This document shows positions 60,701 through 64,000 of a stretch of DNA of 64,000 bases, piece after piece. A program made the position numbers and the translations under genes. Each line of letters begins with the position of its first letter. Within the stretch, counting starts at the first letter, position 1. The stretch lies in contig NC_079888.1 in NCBI RefSeq assembly GCF_029227915.1, forward strand, positions 22,362,001 to 22,426,000, written 5' to 3'. The notes under the pieces were generated by a model. It was given only the letters and a program-made list of their open reading frames with translations, was not told the origin of the DNA and searched no databases. The DNA is from Hydractinia symbiolongicarpus (Eukaryota; Cnidaria; Hydrozoa; Anthoathecata; Hydractiniidae).

Positions 60701-63700
60701 TATACGGGCCGAGTCCAGGATTTACGGGAAATCGCGGGTTTTCGTTTGCCGGCGATTAAACTTCTTTTATTCAGCGTCTCATCAAAAATGAAAACATTTT
60801 TAAAAACTACAAGTCTTATGCGTTTTAGTGGTGAAAAAATAATTTACAAAATCGTTCTGGAAATGAGTTTACTCCCTGGGTACTTTCTTTGTATACTTTT
60901 GACTATACGGGCCGAGTCCGGGATTTACGGAAAATCGCAGATTTTCGTTTGCCGGCGATTAAACTGCTTTTATTCAGCGTCTCATCAAAAATGAAAACAT
61001 TCTTGAAAACTACAAGTCTCGTGCGTTTTAGTTGTGAAATAATAATTTAAAAAATCGTTTGGGAAATGAGTTTACTCCCTGGGTACTTTCTTTGTATACT
61101 TTTGACTATACGGGCCGGGTCCAGGATTTACGGGAAATCGCGGGTTTTCGTTTGCCGGCGATTAAACTTCTTTTATTCAGCGTCTCATCAAAAATGAAAA
61201 CATTTTTAAAAACTACAAGTCTTATGCGTTTTAGTGGTGAAAAAATAATTTCAAAAATCGTTCTGGAAATGAGTTTACTCCCTGGGTACTTTCTTTGTAT
61301 ACTTTTGACTATACGGGCCGAGTCCGGGATTTACGGAAAATCGCAGATTTTCGTTTGCCAGCGATTAAACTGCTTTTATTCAGCGTCTCATCAAAAATGA
61401 AAACATTCTTGAAAACTACAAGTCTCGTGCGTTTTAGTGGTGAAATAATAATTTAAAAAATCGTTTGGGAAATGAGTTTTCTCCCTGGGTACTTTCTTTG
61501 TATACTTTTGACTATACGGGCCGAGTCCAGGATTTACGGGAAATCGCGGGTTTTCGTTTGCCGGCGATTAAACTTCTTTTATTCAGCGTCTCATCAAAAA
61601 TGAAAACATTTTTAAAAACTACAAGTCTTATGCGTTTTAGTGGTGAAAAAATAATTTAAAAAATCGTTCTGGAAATGAGTTTACTCCCTGGGTACTTTCT
61701 TTGTATACTTTTGACTATACGGGCCGAGTCCGGGATTTAGGGAAATCGCAGATTTTCGTTTGCCGGCGATTAAACTTCTTTTATTCAGCGTCTCATCAAA
61801 AATGAAAACATTCTTGAAAACTACAAGTCTCGTGCGTTTTAGTGGTGAAATAATAATTTAAAAAATCGTTTGGGAAATGAGTTTACTCCCTTGGTACTTT
61901 CTTTGTATACTTTTGACTATACGGGCCGAGTCCAGGATTTACGGGAAATCGCGGGTTTTCGTTTGCCGGCGATTAAACTTCTTTTATTCAGCGTCTCATC
62001 AAAAATGAAAACATTTTTAAAAACTACAAGTCTTATGCGTTTTAGTGGTGAAAAAATAATTTAAAAAATCGTTCTGGAAATGAGTTTACTCCCTGGGTAC
62101 TTTCTTTGTATACTTTTGACTATACGGGCCGAGTCCGGGATTTAGGGAAATCGCAGGTTTTCGTTTGCCGGCGATTAAACTGCTTTTATTCAGCGTCTCA
62201 TCAAAAATGAAAACATTTTTGAAAACTACAAGTCTCATGCGTTTTTGTGGTGAAAAAATAATTTAAAAAATCGTTCGGGAAATGAGTTTACTCCCTGGGT
62301 ACTTTCTTTGTATACTTTTGACTATACGGGCCGAGTCCAGGATTTACGGGAAATCGCGGGTTTTCGTTTGCCGGCGATTAAACTTCTTTTATTCAGCGTC
62401 TCATCAAAAATGAAAACATTTTTAAAAACTACAAGTCTTATGCGTTTTAGTGGTGAAAAAATAATTTAAAAAATCGTTCTGGAAATGAGTTTACTCCCTG
62501 GGTACTTTCTTTGTATACTTTTGACTATACGGGCCGAGTCCGGGATTTACGGAAAATCGCAGATTTTCGTTTGCCGGCGATTAAACTGCTTTTATTCAGC
62601 GTCTCATCAAAAATGAAAACATTCTTGAAAACTACAAGTCTCGTGCGTTTTAGTGGTGAAATAATAATTTAAAAAATCGTGTGGGAAATGAGTTTACTCC
62701 CTGGGTACTTTCTTTGTATACTTTTGACTATACGGGCCGAGTCCAGGATTTACGGGAAATCGCGGGTTTTCGTTTGCCGGCGATTAAACTTCTTTTATTC
62801 AGCGTCTCATCAAAAATGAAAACATTTTTAAAAACTACAAGTCTTATGCGTTTTAGTGGTGGAAAAATAATTTAAAAAATCGTTCTGGAAATGAGTTTAC
62901 TCCCTGGGTACTTTCTTTGTATACTTTTGACTATACGGGCCGAGTATGGGATTTAGGGAAATCGCAGGTTTTCGTTTGCCGGCGATTAAACTGCTTTTAT
63001 TCAGCGTCTCATCAAAAATGAAAACATTTTTGAAAACTACAAGTCTCATGCGTTTTAGTGGTGAAAAAGTAATTTAAAAAATCGTTCGGGAAATGAGTTT
63101 ACTCCCTGGGTACTTTCTTTGTATACTTTTGACTATACGGGCAAGCCCGGGATTTACGGGAAATCGCGGGTTTTCGTTTGCCGGCGATTAAACTTCTTTT
63201 ATTCAGCGTCTCATCAAAAATGAAAACATTTTTAAAAACTACAAGTCTTATGCGTTTTAGTGGTGAAAAAATAATTTAAAAAATCGTTCTGGAAATGAGT
63301 TTACTTCCTGGGTACTTTCTTTGTATACTTTTGACTATACGGGCCTAGTCCGGGATTTACGGGAAATCGCAGGTTTTCGTTTGCCGGCGATTAAACTGCT
63401 TTTATTAAGCGTCTCATCAAAAATGAAAACATTCTTGAAAACTACAAGTCTCGTGCGTTTTAGTGGTGAAATAATAATTTAAAAAATCGTTTGGGAAATG
63501 AGTTTACTCCCTGGGTACTTTCTTTGTATACTTTTGACTATACGGGCCGAGTCCAGGATTTACGGGATATCGCAGGTTTTCGTTTGCCGGCGATTAAACT
63601 TCTTTTATTCAGCGTCTCATCAAAAATGAAAACATTTTTAAAAACTACAAGTCTCATGCGTTTTAGTGGTAAAAAGTAATTTAAAAAATCGTTCGGGAAA

Positions 63701-64000
63701 TGAGTTTACTCCCTGGGTACTTTCTTTGTATACTTTTGACTATACGGGCCAAGCCCGGGATTTACGGGAAATCGCAGGTTTTCGTTTGCCGGCGATTAAA
63801 CTTCTTTTATTCAGCGTCTCATCAAAAATAAAAACATTTTTGAAAACTACAAGTCTCATGCGTTTTAGTGGTGAAAAAATAATTTAAAAAATCGTTCGGG
63901 AAATGAGTTTACTCCCTGGGTACTTTCTTTGTATACTTTTGACTATACGGGCCGAGTCCGGGATTTACGGGAAATCGCAGATTTTCGTTTGCCGGCGATT
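54781..64000 (+). repeat. Block D, 20-mer (4056 bp) and 14-mer (2838 bp) HORs
   Basis: Monomers alternate mainly between a CTCGTGCGTTTTAG/GAGTCCAGG type and a CGGAAAATCGCAGATTTTCG type. Segments from about 56597 recur from about 60653 at 4056 bases (56597/60653, 57003/61059, 57409/61465). Segments from about 59843 recur from about 62681 at 2838 bases; both carry the rare CGTGTGGGAAATGAG and GCCGAGTATGGGATT variants. Several monomers read TAATTTACAAAATCG or TAATTTCAAAAATCG, which removes a stop and lengthens chance frames to 113 codons. Confidence 0.8.

Larger units (their letters stand above)
38244..64000 (+). repeat. Right arm of ~203-bp satellite array
   Basis: The array resumes at CTCCCTGGG directly after the retrotransposon. 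It continues in the same orientation and phase as the left arm, so the two arms were one array before the insertion. It runs off the window end mid-monomer. Monomers are of the same family as in the left arm, with locally diagnostic variants such as GGGATTTAGGGAAATCG, GTACGTTCTTTG, CTCTACGGGCC and CTCGTGCGTTTTAG. Apart from one truncated monomer at 40637/40638, the register is unbroken. No gene, RNA gene or second mobile element is seen. Confidence 0.98.

Noticed and set aside
54158-61400. Longer open frames of 102-135 codons in block D and at its border
   Set aside because: They arise from single substitutions that remove the TAA in TAATTTAAAA (to TTAC, TTTC or TTTG), letting one monomer frame run into the next in another phase. 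They have no domain or independent support.
38300-63000. Telomere-like TTAGGG in GGGATTTAGGGAAATCG monomers
   Set aside because: It occurs once per monomer of one variant class and is explained by loss of two bases from TTACGGGAAATCG. It never forms tandem TTAGGG.
1-64000. CENP-B box in the monomer
   Set aside because: The best candidates, around TTTCGTTTGCCGGCGAT and around CCCGGGATTTACGGG, each miss essential positions of the NTTCGNNNNANNCGGGN pattern.
1-64000. CRISPR array
   Set aside because: The whole 203-base unit is conserved, with no unique spacers between short repeats, and the resident element is eukaryotic.
1-64000. Pol III internal promoter (tRNA or 5S-like origin of the monomer)
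   Set aside because: TTCGACTAT in one monomer class loosely recalls a B box but misses invariant positions, and no A box or tRNA-like fold is seen.

Overview
The window is almost entirely one tandem satellite array of eukaryotic type. The monomer is about 203 bp and all copies point the same way. A single nearly full-length non-LTR retrotransposon of the CR1/L2 type interrupts the array. Roughly 295 monomers fill 1-34198 and 38244-64000. The array runs off both ends of the window, so neither edge is seen. There are no host genes, RNA genes, CRISPR arrays or bacterial features. The many short open frames of 62-135 codons in the satellite are by-products of sequence homogeneity.

The retrotransposon encodes a 2A-type ribosome-skipping motif (GDVETNPGP), a PHD-type zinc finger, an APE-like endonuclease and a YADD reverse transcriptase. 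2A motifs in CR1-like elements are known from marine invertebrates such as sea urchins, amphioxus and molluscs. The source is therefore probably a metazoan, most likely a marine invertebrate. The species cannot be named from this window, and the element clade is my inference from motifs.

Layout: (A) 1 to about 9240 is a 17-monomer higher-order repeat (HOR) of 3445 bp, made of a 14-mer plus a duplicated 3-mer, in two full copies and one partial copy. (B) About 9241-32080 is a mosaic of nested HORs, with near-identical segments offset by 7, 11, 19, 21/22 and 30 monomers. (C) About 32081-34198 and 38244-53150 is one family of monomers split by the retrotransposon. It holds 20-mer and 16-mer HOR periods, a 3-mer cassette that varies in copy number, and one out-of-register truncated monomer at 40637/40638. 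(D) About 53151-64000 is a further family with 20-mer (4056 bp) and 14-mer (2838 bp) periods.

The retrotransposon lies on the minus strand at 34199-38238. It is flanked by a probable 5-bp target-site duplication (GTTTA) and ends in (TAA)9 on its own strand. Its endonuclease and reverse transcriptase frames are out of register by one base across a 34-bp overlap. Each long frame is otherwise open and keeps its catalytic motifs, so the element looks young. The overall picture of homogeneous HORs, a nucleosome-scale monomer, short dyad symmetries and very few insertions fits a centromeric or pericentromeric satellite, but that role is an inference.
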